NCBI GenBank assembly: GCA_033720955.1
Contig: JAWWBN010000095.1
Coordinates: 1 to 12,870 of the forward strand
Length of the DNA stretch: 12,870 nucleotides
DNA from: JAWWBN01 sp033720955
GTDB taxonomy: Bacteria; Acidobacteriota; Thermoanaerobaculia; Multivoradales; JAHEKO01
Direction of reading: 5' to 3'
Under the pieces are notes generated by a model. That model was not told the DNA's origin. It made no database searches and saw nothing but the letters and a program-made list of their open reading frames with translations. Made by a program: the position numbers and the translations under genes. This document shows, piece by piece, positions 1-7,562 of the stretch (position 1 is its first letter; every line of letters begins with the position of its first letter).

Positions 1-1199
1 ACGAGACCCTGCGCGACGGGCTCCAGAGCCCGTCGGCCCGCTCCCCGTCGATCGACGACAAGCGGCGCATCCTCCACCTGCTCGCCGACCTCGGCATCGA
101 CTCGCTCGACCTCGGCTTGCCCGGGGCCGGGCCGCACGTCGTCGCGGACGTGACCGCGCTCGCCCGCGAGATCGTCGACCAGCGCCTGCCGCTCGCCGCT
201 AACTGCGCGGCGCGCACGGTCGCCGCCGACGTGCTGCCGGTGGTCGAGATCGCCCAGGAGACCGGGCTCGAGATCGAGGTCGCCTGCTTCGTCGGGTCGA
301 GCCCGATCCGCCAGTACGCCGAGGGGTGGGACGTCGAGCGACTGCTGCGGCTCACCGAGGAGGCGGTGGGGTTCGCGGTGCGACAGGGCCTGCCGGTGAT
401 GTACGTCACCGAGGACACCACCCGCGCCCGCCCCGAGGATCTCGAGCGGCTCTACACCGCCGCGGTGCGGGCCGGCGCCCAGCGGGTGTGCATCGCCGAC
501 ACCGTGGGTCATGCCACCCCTCGGGGGGCCGCCGCGGTGGTCCGCTTCGTGCGGCGGGTGGTGGACCGCGCGGGCGACGGGGTGAAGGTGGATTGGCACG
601 GCCACCGCGACCGTGACCTGGCGGTCGTCAACTCGCTGGCCGCCGCCGAGGCCGGCGCCGACCGTCTGCACGGAACGGCGCTGGGGATCGGCGAGCGGGT
701 GGGCAACACCCCCATGGACCTGCTCCTGGTCAACATGCGTCTCCTGGGGTGGATCGACCGCGACCTCTCGGGCCTGCCGGCGTACTGCCGGCTGGTCTCC
801 GAGGTCTCCGGCATCCCCCTGCCGGACAACTACCCCGTGGTGGGCCGCGACGCCTTCCGCACCGCCACCGGCGTCCACGCGGCGGCGATCATCAAGGCGC
901 GGGCCAAGGGCGACGACTGGCTCGCCGACCGGATCTACTCCGGCGTGCCGGCGGGCCTGATCGGACGCCGGCAGCGGATCGAGGTCGGCCCGATGTGCGG
1001 CCGCTCCAACGTGGTCCACTGGCTGGAGGAGCGCGGCGTCGAGCCGTCCGAGGCGCTGGTGGACGAGATCTTCGCGGCGGCCAAGACTTCGCCGCAGATC
1101 CTCACGCGAGAGGAGATCGAGGCGATCTGCGCCCGCCACGGCGTCCGCCCGGGACGGCGTGACGCCGGCGTCGAGAAGGTGGGCTCGGCGGAAGGCTGA
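1..1199 (+). CDS. LeuA/HMGL-like acyl-CoA condensing enzyme, 5' truncated
   Basis: The reading frame is open from the left edge, so the true start lies upstream; 398 residues are visible. Numbering from the first complete codon, it opens with ETLRDGLQ, the N-terminal signature of the HMG-CoA lyase-like TIM-barrel family (2-isopropylmalate, homocitrate and citramalate synthases, HMG-CoA lyase). R4 and D5 match the catalytic arginine and metal-binding aspartate, H199-G-H201 the metal-binding HxH, and N235 in GIGERVGN the conserved asparagine; the 36-residue spacing from H199 to N235 is as in 2-isopropylmalate synthase. The GERxGN segment and the later PVVGRDAF..TGVHAAAIIKA stretch favour a Claisen-condensing synthase over a lyase. 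The usual GKHSGR motif is replaced by GPMCGRSN. The protein ends after a short helical region, so the C-terminal leucine-feedback domain is missing. Substrate cannot be assigned. It lies 4 bp upstream of the xer gene, probably in one operon. Confidence 0.85.
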   Translation, partial: ETLRDGLQSPSARSPSIDDKRRILHLLADLGIDSLDLGLPGAGPHVVADVTALAREIVDQRLPLAANCAARTVAADVLPVVEIAQETGLEIEVACFVGSSPIRQYAEGWDVERLLRLTEEAVGFAVRQGLPVMYVTEDTTRARPEDLERLYTAAVRAGAQRVCIADTVGHATPRGAAAVVRFVRRVVDRAGDGVKVDWHGHRDRDLAVVNSLAAAEAGADRLHGTALGIGERVGNTPMDLLLVNMRLLGWIDRDLSGLPAYCRLVSEVSGIPLPDNYPVVGRDAFRTATGVHAAAIIKARAKGDDWLADRIYSGVPAGLIGRRQRIEVGPMCGRSNVVHWLEERGVEPSEALVDEIFAAAKTSPQILTREEIEAICARHGVRPGRRDAGVEKVGSAEG

Positions 1200-1203
1200 G
1201 CCG

Positions 1204-2102
<899 letters not shown>

Positions 2103-2106
<4 letters not shown>

Positions 2107-2810
2107 AGAGACCCGGTCCGCTCCTGCGCGCCACGCTGGTCGCCCTGCTCCTCTCGGGGGCCGCCCGGGCCGAGCTCGTGGTGCTGGTCGACGGCGCCGT
2201 GCTCAAGGTGGTCTCCGCGGCCGTGGACGGGGGAAAGGTGCGGCTCGCCCTGCCGTCGGAGGGCTCGCTCGTTCTGCCCCTGGCGCGGGTCGAGCGCATC
2301 GTCGACGACGAGCTGGTGCCCCTCGGGGCGCGGCGGACGCCGGAGCCGGGGCGGCAGGCGGTGCGGCTCGAGTTCCGCGACGGCGACGCGGTGCCGGAGG
2401 TCCCCTACGGCGAGCTGATCTGGGAGGCGGCCTCCCGGCACGGCGTGAACCCCGCCCTGGTCGCCGAGATGGTGCGGGCCGAGTCCGCGTTCGATCCGCG
2501 CGCCGTCTCGTCCAAGGGCGCGGTCGGTCTGCTGCAGCTCATGCCGGCGACGGCGGAGCGGTTCGGGGTGCCCGAGCACCGGCTGACGAACCCGGAGGAC
2601 AATCTCGAGGCCGGGGTGCGGTACGTGCGGTGGCTCAGCCGGAGGTACCCGGGCGATCCGCCCCGCGTCCTCGCCGCCTACAACGCCGGGGAGGCCAACG
2701 TGGATCGCTACGCCGGGGTGCCGCCCTTCCGCGAGACCCGCGGCTACCTGGCGCGGATCTACGCCGGCCTGGGGGTGCCGGAGCCGGGCGCGCCGGCGTC
2801 GCCCCGATAG
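2103..2810 (+). CDS. Secreted lytic transglycosylase (SLT domain)
   Basis: A 235-residue exported peptidoglycan-cleaving enzyme. It starts at GTG 2103, overlapping the xer stop by 4 bp; no independent ribosome site is seen, so translational coupling is likely. Residues 1-23 form a signal peptide (basic start, hydrophobic run LLRATLVALLLSG, ARA before E24). Residues 24-80 are a small beta-rich region (LVVLVDGAVLKV...VLPLARVERI) of the kind found before SLT domains. The SLT domain covers about 102-222: the catalytic glutamate is E127 in MVRAESAFDP, followed by SSKGAVGLLQLMPATA (136-151), NLEAGVRYVRWL (167-178) and AAYNAGEANV (191-200), all family hallmarks. Known family action is cleavage of the MurNAc-GlcNAc bond to give 1,6-anhydroMurNAc ends. 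No lipobox is seen, so it is probably periplasmic and soluble. The last 52 bp overlap the 3' end of the convergent phosphatase gene. Confidence 0.93.
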
Positions 2811-4726
2811 CGCATGGCGACCACCGTGCGGTCGTCGTCGGCCGGGGCGCTCCCGGCGTGGCCGGTCACCGCCGCCACCAGCCGCTGCAGCACCTTGGAG
2901 GCGGCGGCGGGCGGACCCGCCAGCGAGGCCCGCAGCCGCTCGTAGCCGAATGGCTCGCCGTGGGCGTCGGTGGCCTCGATCAGCCCGTCGGAGAGCCATA
3001 CGACCACGTCGTCCCGCTCGAGCGAGAGGGTGGCGCGACCGTAGTTGGCCGCCAGGGCGCCGAGCGGGTTGCCGGGCAGCAGGATCTCCCGCGCCTCGCC
3101 GCCGCGCAGGAGATAGGTGGGCGGGTGGCCGGCGTTCGTCAGCTCGATGGTGGCCCGGCTCAGGTCGATGGAGGCCAGGGTCGCGGTGACCAGGAAGCGC
3201 CGCTCGCCCGACCGGCCGATCATCGCGTCGAGCCGCTTGACGATCTGCTCGGGAGGCCGCCCCTCCTCGATCAGGGTGGAGAGCGCCGCCTTGAGCATCG
3301 CCATCCGCAGCCCCGCCGGCAGGCCGTGGCCGGCGACGTCGGCGATCACCACCGCCAGACGGCCGTCGGCGGCGGGGAGGATGTCGTAGTAGTCGCCGCC
3401 GATCGCGGCGCTGGGCTCGAAGAGCGTGGCGAACTCGAGCTCCTCGGTGTGCGGCAGGTCGCGAGGCAGGAGGCTCTCCTGGAGGCCGCGGGCGATCTCC
3501 AGCTCCTTCTCGAGGATCTCCTTCTGGGCGCGGGTCTCGACCAGCATCTGGAGGTTCTCGGTCATCTCGTTGAAGGAACGCTGCAGCTCGCCGAGCTGGT
3601 CGCGGCGGCGCACCGGGATGCGGGCGCTGAAGTCGCCCCGCTGGACGGCCCCGGTGGCCCGGCTCAGCCGGTTGACGGCGCGGCTGACCGTGAAGATCAT
3701 CCACAGGGCCATGACCACGGCGATGGCGTAGATCGAGCCGAGCAGGGCGGTGACGCTGATCACCAGCGCCCAGACCGCCGTGTCGAGCTCGACGGAGGTG
3801 GAGAAGAGGCCGCGCGTGGCCACCCGCGGACTGGAGTTGAGCGACACGGTGACGAACTCCAGGAGCTCGCTGCCGTCGGCGAGCGCCCGCACCGGGCCGG
3901 TGATCTCGCCCCACCAGAGAAGAGGGCGCCCGGCCAGGCCGCGGGAGGCCCGGTCGCCGAAGAAGAGGTCGCGGCCCTCCACCGAGCGCCGCGCCACCAG
4001 CGGCAGCAGGGCGAACTCCCGGTCGCCGAGCTGCAGGCGGAGCGGCGCGTCGCGGCGCGGGTCCTCCGGCTTGAGAAGCTGCAGCCAGACCTCGGAGCGA
4101 GCGCTCAGCGTGCGCTCGACGTCGCCGGTGTAGATGGCCACCGCGCCTTCGGGGGCGGCGCCGGCGAGGGCCGCCACGGTCGGCGTGCCGTCGGGCAGCG
4201 AGACGTAGTCGCCGATCCGGTGCTCCTCGGCCAGCCACGCGGGCCACTCGGCGGGGAAACGCCCGTCGTCGCCGACTCGCCGGCCGTCCACGTACCGCGC
4301 GACGGCCACCTGGGAGCCCGCCACCGGCCACTCGGCGCGGCCGGCGGGTCCGGCCAGCTCGGCCGTGGCGGCGGCCTGCAGCGACAGCTCGAGCTCGGCG
4401 AAGGCGTCGCGGTAGATGTGGCCGATCAGGTAGCCCCCCAGCAGATAGGCGTTGAGCGCCAGCAGCGCGCCCAGCATCGGCACCGGGAGGATGCCGATCA
4501 GGAAGTAGGAGAAGGCGAGCTTGCGGCCGACGCTGAACAGGAAGAGCCGCAGAGCGCGCCAGGAGAGCCAGAGGGCCAGCCCCACCAAGGCGCCGCCGGA
4601 GAGCAGCGAGGCGACCACGATCGCCGCCGAGCCCCCGCCGGCGATCCAGGCCAGGCCGGTGGGAAGCGCGATGCCCGTCGTCCCCAGGAGGGCGAGGGTC
4701 AGTAGGCGTCGCAGGCGCGGATGCAT
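2759..4726 (-). CDS. Membrane sensor with HAMP and RsbU/SpoIIE-type PP2C phosphatase domain
   Basis: A 655-residue protein if started at the ATG ending at 4726. Hydrophobic segments lie near 7-28, 33-65, 70-102 and 314-346. Residues about 103-313, between the third and fourth, form a probable extracytoplasmic sensing domain of unknown type. A HAMP linker follows (about 347-395; GDFSARIPVRRRDQLGEL), then a short coiled coil (395-415), then a PPM phosphatase domain of the RsbU/SpoIIE class (416-641). Metal-binding motifs are all present: GGDYYD (443-448), DVAGHG (463-468), SDGLIEA (579-585) and DDDRT (630-634), so it should be active. Relatives dephosphorylate anti-anti-sigma (STAS) proteins in partner-switching stress or sigma-factor control. 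No STAS protein or anti-sigma kinase lies in this window, so the target is unknown. An upstream in-frame ATG at 4828 would add 34 Pro/Ala-rich residues, but it sits in the -10-like site, so I prefer 4726; neither start has a good ribosome site. Confidence 0.9.
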   Translation of the reverse strand: MHPRLRRLLTLALLGTTGIALPTGLAWIAGGGSAAIVVASLLSGGALVGLALWLSWRALRLFLFSVGRKLAFSYFLIGILPVPMLGALLALNAYLLGGYLIGHIYRDAFAELELSLQAAATAELAGPAGRAEWPVAGSQVAVARYVDGRRVGDDGRFPAEWPAWLAEEHRIGDYVSLPDGTPTVAALAGAAPEGAVAIYTGDVERTLSARSEVWLQLLKPEDPRRDAPLRLQLGDREFALLPLVARRSVEGRDLFFGDRASRGLAGRPLLWWGEITGPVRALADGSELLEFVTVSLNSSPRVATRGLFSTSVELDTAVWALVISVTALLGSIYAIAVVMALWMIFTVSRAVNRLSRATGAVQRGDFSARIPVRRRDQLGELQRSFNEMTENLQMLVETRAQKEILEKELEIARGLQESLLPRDLPHTEELEFATLFEPSAAIGGDYYDILPAADGRLAVVIADVAGHGLPAGLRMAMLKAALSTLIEEGRPPEQIVKRLDAMIGRSGERRFLVTATLASIDLSRATIELTNAGHPPTYLLRGGEAREILLPGNPLGALAANYGRATLSLERDDVVVWLSDGLIEATDAHGEPFGYERLRASLAGPPAAASKVLQRLVAAVTGHAGSAPADDDRTVVAMRYRGDAGAPGSGTPRPA

Positions 4727-4792
4727 GGGCTGGGGCGGGACGAGCCGACGCCGGAGCGCCGCGGCCGGTCCTCGTGTCGGGTCCGGTCCGGC

Positions 4793-4801
4793 TGGTAGGA
4801 T
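4793..4801 (+). promoter_or_regulatory. Candidate extended -10 element for the rubrerythrin-like gene
   Basis: TGGTAGGAT is an extended -10 (TG, one base, then TAGGAT) on the plus strand, 51 bp upstream of the GTG start at 4853. No clear -35 box is visible, which extended -10 promoters can tolerate. It faces the minus-strand -10 at 4824-4829, and the two start points would lie about 10 bp apart with overlapping transcripts. Confidence 0.4.
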
Positions 4802-4823
4802 CGGCGCCGCCGGGCCGCCCAGC

Positions 4824-4829
4824 ATCATA
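4824..4829 (-). promoter_or_regulatory. Candidate -10 element for the PP2C sensor gene
   Basis: On the minus strand these bases read TATGAT, a good sigma-70 -10 hexamer, about 98 bp upstream of the chosen ATG at 4726. The local context CTATGATGCTGG resembles CTATGATGCCGG at the nuoB promoter. No convincing -35 box is seen 16-18 bp further upstream. If used, the transcript starts near 4817 and has a leader of roughly 90 bases. Confidence 0.4.
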
Positions 4830-4840
4830 GCGCGCCGGCG

Positions 4841-4846
4841 AGGAGG
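4841..4846 (+). promoter_or_regulatory. Ribosome binding site fixing the GTG start at 4853
   Basis: AGGAGG is a perfect Shine-Dalgarno core, 6 bases before GTG 4853. It is the strongest ribosome site in the window and makes the GTG start convincing. Confidence 0.8.
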
Positions 4847-4852
4847 CAGTCC

Positions 4853-5260
4853 GTGTCCCGAGTTTCGCGATCCAAGGAGTACCTGAAGACCGGCTTCACC
4901 GGCGAAGCGGCGGCGGCGGCCCGGTTCCGGGCCTACGCCGCCCGGGCGGAGCGGGAGGAGCGGCCGCGGCTGGCCGAGGAGTGGCGCAAGCTGGCCGCCG
5001 CCAAGGACGCCCTGGCGGTCAAGCTGCTGGAGGCGGCGGGCCAGGTGCGGGACGAGGGGCGCGCGCTGGCCGATGCCCTGGCGGAGGAGCGGTACGAGAA
5101 CGACATCCTCTACCCGAAGATGATGCGCGACGTGGACGGCGCGGCGAGCGAGATCTTCCGCGAGGTGGTCGGAGCCCAGGCCGAGCACGCCGAGCGACTG
5201 AGCCGCCTGCGCTCGGCGGTCCAGGCGGCCGAGGGCGACATCGAGCCCCTGGGGGGGTGA
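4853..5260 (+). CDS. Rubrerythrin-like four-helix protein with degenerate diiron site
   Basis: A 135-residue helical protein, GTG start. Its pattern resembles the diiron domain of rubrerythrin: helix 1 YLKTGFTGEAAAAARFRAYA (10-29) keeps the iron-ligand glutamate at E18; helix 3 has E79-x-x-E82 followed by LYP (86-88), with exactly the spacing of the rubrerythrin ExxE...MYP motif; helix 4 ends in E111-H112. The ExxH pair expected in helix 2, 33 residues after E18, is replaced by K51 and L54 (AAAKDALA), and the helix 4 glutamate three residues before E111 is A108. So several ligands are lost and a normal two-iron site is doubtful. There is no C-terminal rubredoxin CxxC domain, and the protein has no cysteine at all. 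Normal rubrerythrins reduce peroxide with electrons from rubredoxin; here a structural or sensing role, or binding of one metal, is possible. It stands alone between the divergent phosphatase gene and the nuo cluster. The family call is by motif alignment only. Confidence 0.6.
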   Translation: MSRVSRSKEYLKTGFTGEAAAAARFRAYAARAEREERPRLAEEWRKLAAAKDALAVKLLEAAGQVRDEGRALADALAEERYENDILYPKMMRDVDGAASEIFREVVGAQAEHAERLSRLRSAVQAAEGDIEPLGG

Positions 5261-5275
5261 GCCGGAGCATCCGGC
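5261..5275 (+). repeat. Small inverted repeat after the rubrerythrin-like gene
   Basis: GCCGG, five bases, then CCGGC directly follows the stop codon at 5260. It could form a weak GC hairpin and help end transcription, but there is no T-run and such short repeats are common in DNA this GC-rich. The rest of 5276-5341 shows nothing recognisable. Confidence 0.25.
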
Positions 5276-5341
5276 CGGGCGCGACCGCCGAAACAGAGGG
5301 CAGGTGGGCCGCGAGGCCGCGCTTCGCGAGCCGGGGACCGG

Positions 5342-5371
5342 TTGAGGCGCCCGCGGGCGCTCGACTATGAT
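5342..5371 (+). promoter_or_regulatory. Promoter of the nuo cluster
   Basis: A -35 box TTGAGG (5342-5347, 4 of 6 to TTGACA), an 18-bp spacer and a -10 box TATGAT (5366-5371, 5 of 6 to TATAAT) form the best sigma-70-type promoter in the window. The predicted start is near 5378, about 15 bases before the nuoB ATG at 5393. That short leader would contain only part of the purine-rich GGAGAGGA at 5377-5384 that serves as ribosome site. Confidence 0.6.
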
Positions 5372-5392
5372 GCCGGCGGAGAGGACGAGACG

Positions 5393-5902
5393 ATGATCGG
5401 CGAATCCTGGATGACCACCCAGCTCCAAGCGCTGGAGAAGTGGTCGCAGAACAACTCCTTCTGGCCGCTGCCCTTCGGCACGGCCTGCTGCGCGATCGAG
5501 TTCATGGGCACCGTGTCCAGCCACTACGACATGTCGCGGTTCGGCTACGAGGTGGTCCGCTTCTCGCCGCGACAGAGCGACCTGCTGATCGTCGCGGGCA
5601 CCATCACCGACAAGATGGGCCCCGTGCTCAAGCGGATCTACGACCAGATGCCCGACCCCAAATGGGTCGTCTCGATGGGGGCCTGCGCCTGCTCGGGCGG
5701 CTTCTACCGCGCCTACCACGTGATGCAGGGGATCGACGAGATCATCCCGGTCGACGTCTACGTCCCCGGCTGCCCTCCCACGCCGGAGGGGCTCATGCAC
5801 GGCATCCTCCAGTTGAAGGAGAAGATCCGGCGGCAGGGCGTCAAGAGTGGCGTCGAGGAGGGTGCAGGTGCCGACGACGACGGCTCCGCAGCCGCTGCTT
5901 GA
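5393..5902 (+). CDS. nuoB: NADH-quinone oxidoreductase subunit B (NuoB)
   Basis: A 169-residue complex I subunit that holds the terminal [4Fe-4S] cluster N2 and lies on the cytoplasmic side next to the quinone site. The four cluster ligands are visible: tandem C32-C33 in GTACCAIEFM, C98 in SMGACACSGGFY, and C127 in VPGCPPTPE. The core runs from WPLPFGTACCAIEF to IIPVDVYVPGCPPTPEGLMHGILQL without gaps, as in the family. An extra cysteine, C100, occupies the position that is often serine or asparagine after GACA. An in-frame TTG at 5342 falls in the -35 box; the ATG at 5393 follows GGAGAGGA and gives the normal N-terminus. The last 15 residues are Asp/Ala/Gly-rich and come from the 35-bp overlap with nuoCD. 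NuoA, usually the gene before nuoB, is absent here. Confidence 0.95.
   Translation: MIGESWMTTQLQALEKWSQNNSFWPLPFGTACCAIEFMGTVSSHYDMSRFGYEVVRFSPRQSDLLIVAGTITDKMGPVLKRIYDQMPDPKWVVSMGACACSGGFYRAYHVMQGIDEIIPVDVYVPGCPPTPEGLMHGILQLKEKIRRQGVKSGVEEGAGADDDGSAAAA
5856..5861 (+). promoter_or_regulatory. Ribosome binding site inside nuoB that sets the nuoCD start
   Basis: AGGAGG lies 6 bases before GTG 5868. Other in-frame GTG codons at 5847 and 5862 are upstream of or touching this site, so 5868 is the likely nuoCD start. The site lies within the nuoB reading frame. Confidence 0.65.
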
Positions 5903-7562
5903 GCGCTTCCCGGCGGACGCGATCCGCCGCGAGGAGGGGGGCGACCAGGAGACCTGGGTCGTGCGCCGCGAGGTGCTGCGCGACCTGGCGCGGGAGCTCC
6001 GCGACGGCGAGGAGACCCGGTTCGACCTGCTCCTGGATCTGTGCGGCGTCGACTACCCGGACCGCGAGGAGCGCTTCGAGGCGGTCTACCATCTGCTCTC
6101 GCTGCCCCGCCAGGCGCGGCTGCGTCTCAAGGTCCCCCTGAGCGAGGACGACCCGACCCTGCCGTCTCTCATCGACGTCTGGAAGGCGGCCGACTGGTTC
6201 GAGCGCGAGGCCTACGACATGTTCGGGCTCCGCTTCGAGGGCCACCCGAACCTGCGGCGCATCCTCACCCACGAGGGCTTCCGCGGCCACCCCCTGCGCA
6301 AGGACTACGACCCGGCGCGGCGCTGGATCCTCACCGAGGAGAAGGTCTACCGGCCCGAGTTCGCGAGCACCGGCGAGGAGACCGCCGACGACATGTTCGA
6401 GCGGATGACCATCAACATCGGACCCTCCCACCCGGCGATGCACGGCACCTTCCGGGTGGTGGCCAACCTGGACGGCGAGATCATCCGCGAGAGCGAGGTG
6501 GAGATCGGCTATCTGCACCGCTGCTTCGAGAAGATGTCCGAGACCCACACCTGGCAGCAGGTGATCCCCTTCACCGACCGCCTCAACTACTGCTCGTCGT
6601 TCATCAACAACGTGGGCTACTGCCGCGCCGTCGAGGCCCTGCTGGGCGTCGAGGCGCCGCCGCGCGCGGTGTGGGCGCGCACCATCCTGTCCGAGTTCTC
6701 GCGCATCATGGACCACTGCGTGGCCAACGGATCGACCCTGGTCGACATCGGCGCGCTGACCAACTTCTGGTACATGTTCCAGCCGCGCGAGGAGATCTAC
6801 GGTCTGCTGGAGGCCTGCTCGGGCGCGCGGCTGACGGTCTCCTACTGCCGGATCGGCGGCCTGGCGGCCGACCTGCCGCCGGACTTCATGGAGCGCTGCC
6901 GGCGGCTGCTCGAGATCATTCCGCCGTTCATCGACGACGTGGACGGCCTGGTGGCCAGGAACCGCATCTTTCTCGACCGCTCGGTCGGGGTGGCGGCGAT
7001 CTCCGGCGAAGAGGCGGTCAACTGGGGCTGGACCGGCCCCTGTCTGCGCGCCTCCGGGGTCGCATACGACGTGCGCGAGGCGCGGCCCTACGACCTCTAC
7101 GACACCGTGGAGTGGGAGGTCCCGGTCTTCTACGGCGGCGACGTGTACGACCGCTACCGCCAGCGGGTGGCCGAGATGCGCCAGTCGCTCTCGATCATCC
7201 GGCAGCTCCTCGACCGCGGCATGCCGGAGGGCGGATACATCGTGGACGACCCCCACGTCGCGCTGCCCCCCAAAGAGCAGGCCTACACCCAGATGGAGGC
7301 CATGATCTACCACTTCAAGCTGATCATGGACGGCATCCAGGTGCCCCCGGGCGAGATCTACTCCATGACCGAGGGCGCCAACGGCGAGCTGGGCTACTAC
7401 GTGATCAGCGACGGCTCGGGGAAGCCGTACCGGATCAAGGTGCGGCCGCCCTGCTTCCCGATCTTCTCGACCTTCTCGCGGCTCATCGACGGCGGCACCA
7501 TCTCCGACGCGGTGGCCACCCTGGGCGGTCTCAACGTGATCGCCGGGGAGCTCGAGCGATGA
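5868..7562 (+). CDS. nuoCD: NADH-quinone oxidoreductase subunit C/D fusion (NuoCD)
   Basis: A 564-residue fusion of two complex I subunits. Residues 1-about 165 are NuoC (30 kDa type), marked by WFEREAYDMFGLRFEGHP (110-127) and FRGHPLRKDYD (138-148). Residues about 176-564 are NuoD (49 kDa type), starting MTINIGPSHPAMHG and ending GGTISDAVATLGGL...ELER. Expected quinone-pocket residues are present: H188 in GPSHPAMHG and Y241 in TDRLNY, which correspond to the His and Tyr that bind the quinone head in Thermus Nqo4. Here DRLDY reads DRLNY and GPQHPSTHG reads GPSHPAMHG, so the protein is somewhat divergent. NuoC and NuoD are separate in most bacteria and fused in enterics and scattered lineages. 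There is no stop or frameshift at the junction. The gene overlaps nuoB by 35 bp and its TGA overlaps the nuoI ATG (ATGA). Confidence 0.94.
   Translation: MPTTTAPQPLLERFPADAIRREEGGDQETWVVRREVLRDLARELRDGEETRFDLLLDLCGVDYPDREERFEAVYHLLSLPRQARLRLKVPLSEDDPTLPSLIDVWKAADWFEREAYDMFGLRFEGHPNLRRILTHEGFRGHPLRKDYDPARRWILTEEKVYRPEFASTGEETADDMFERMTINIGPSHPAMHGTFRVVANLDGEIIRESEVEIGYLHRCFEKMSETHTWQQVIPFTDRLNYCSSFINNVGYCRAVEALLGVEAPPRAVWARTILSEFSRIMDHCVANGSTLVDIGALTNFWYMFQPREEIYGLLEACSGARLTVSYCRIGGLAADLPPDFMERCRRLLEIIPPFIDDVDGLVARNRIFLDRSVGVAAISGEEAVNWGWTGPCLRASGVAYDVREARPYDLYDTVEWEVPVFYGGDVYDRYRQRVAEMRQSLSIIRQLLDRGMPEGGYIVDDPHVALPPKEQAYTQMEAMIYHFKLIMDGIQVPPGEIYSMTEGANGELGYYVISDGSGKPYRIKVRPPCFPIFSTFSRLIDGGTISDAVATLGGLNVIAGELER

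Noticed and set aside
2630..4705. Plus-strand open frame of about 691 codons opposite the PP2C gene
   Set aside because: Gln/Arg/Gly-rich with no recognisable motif; the opposite strand carries an intact, motif-complete phosphatase.
4726..4828. Longer PP2C sensor start at the ATG ending at 4828
   Set aside because: The added residues are Pro/Ala-rich without structure, and the codon sits within a TATGAT -10-like site.
5393..5902. NuoB as a small subunit of a group 4 hydrogenase
   Set aside because: The partner NuoD half has no N- and C-terminal CxxC nickel-binding cysteine pairs, so this is complex I rather than a hydrogenase.
5841..7313. Minus-strand open frame of 490 codons opposite nuoCD
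   Set aside because: Val/His/Asp-rich antisense shadow of a highly conserved gene; no start signals or domain.
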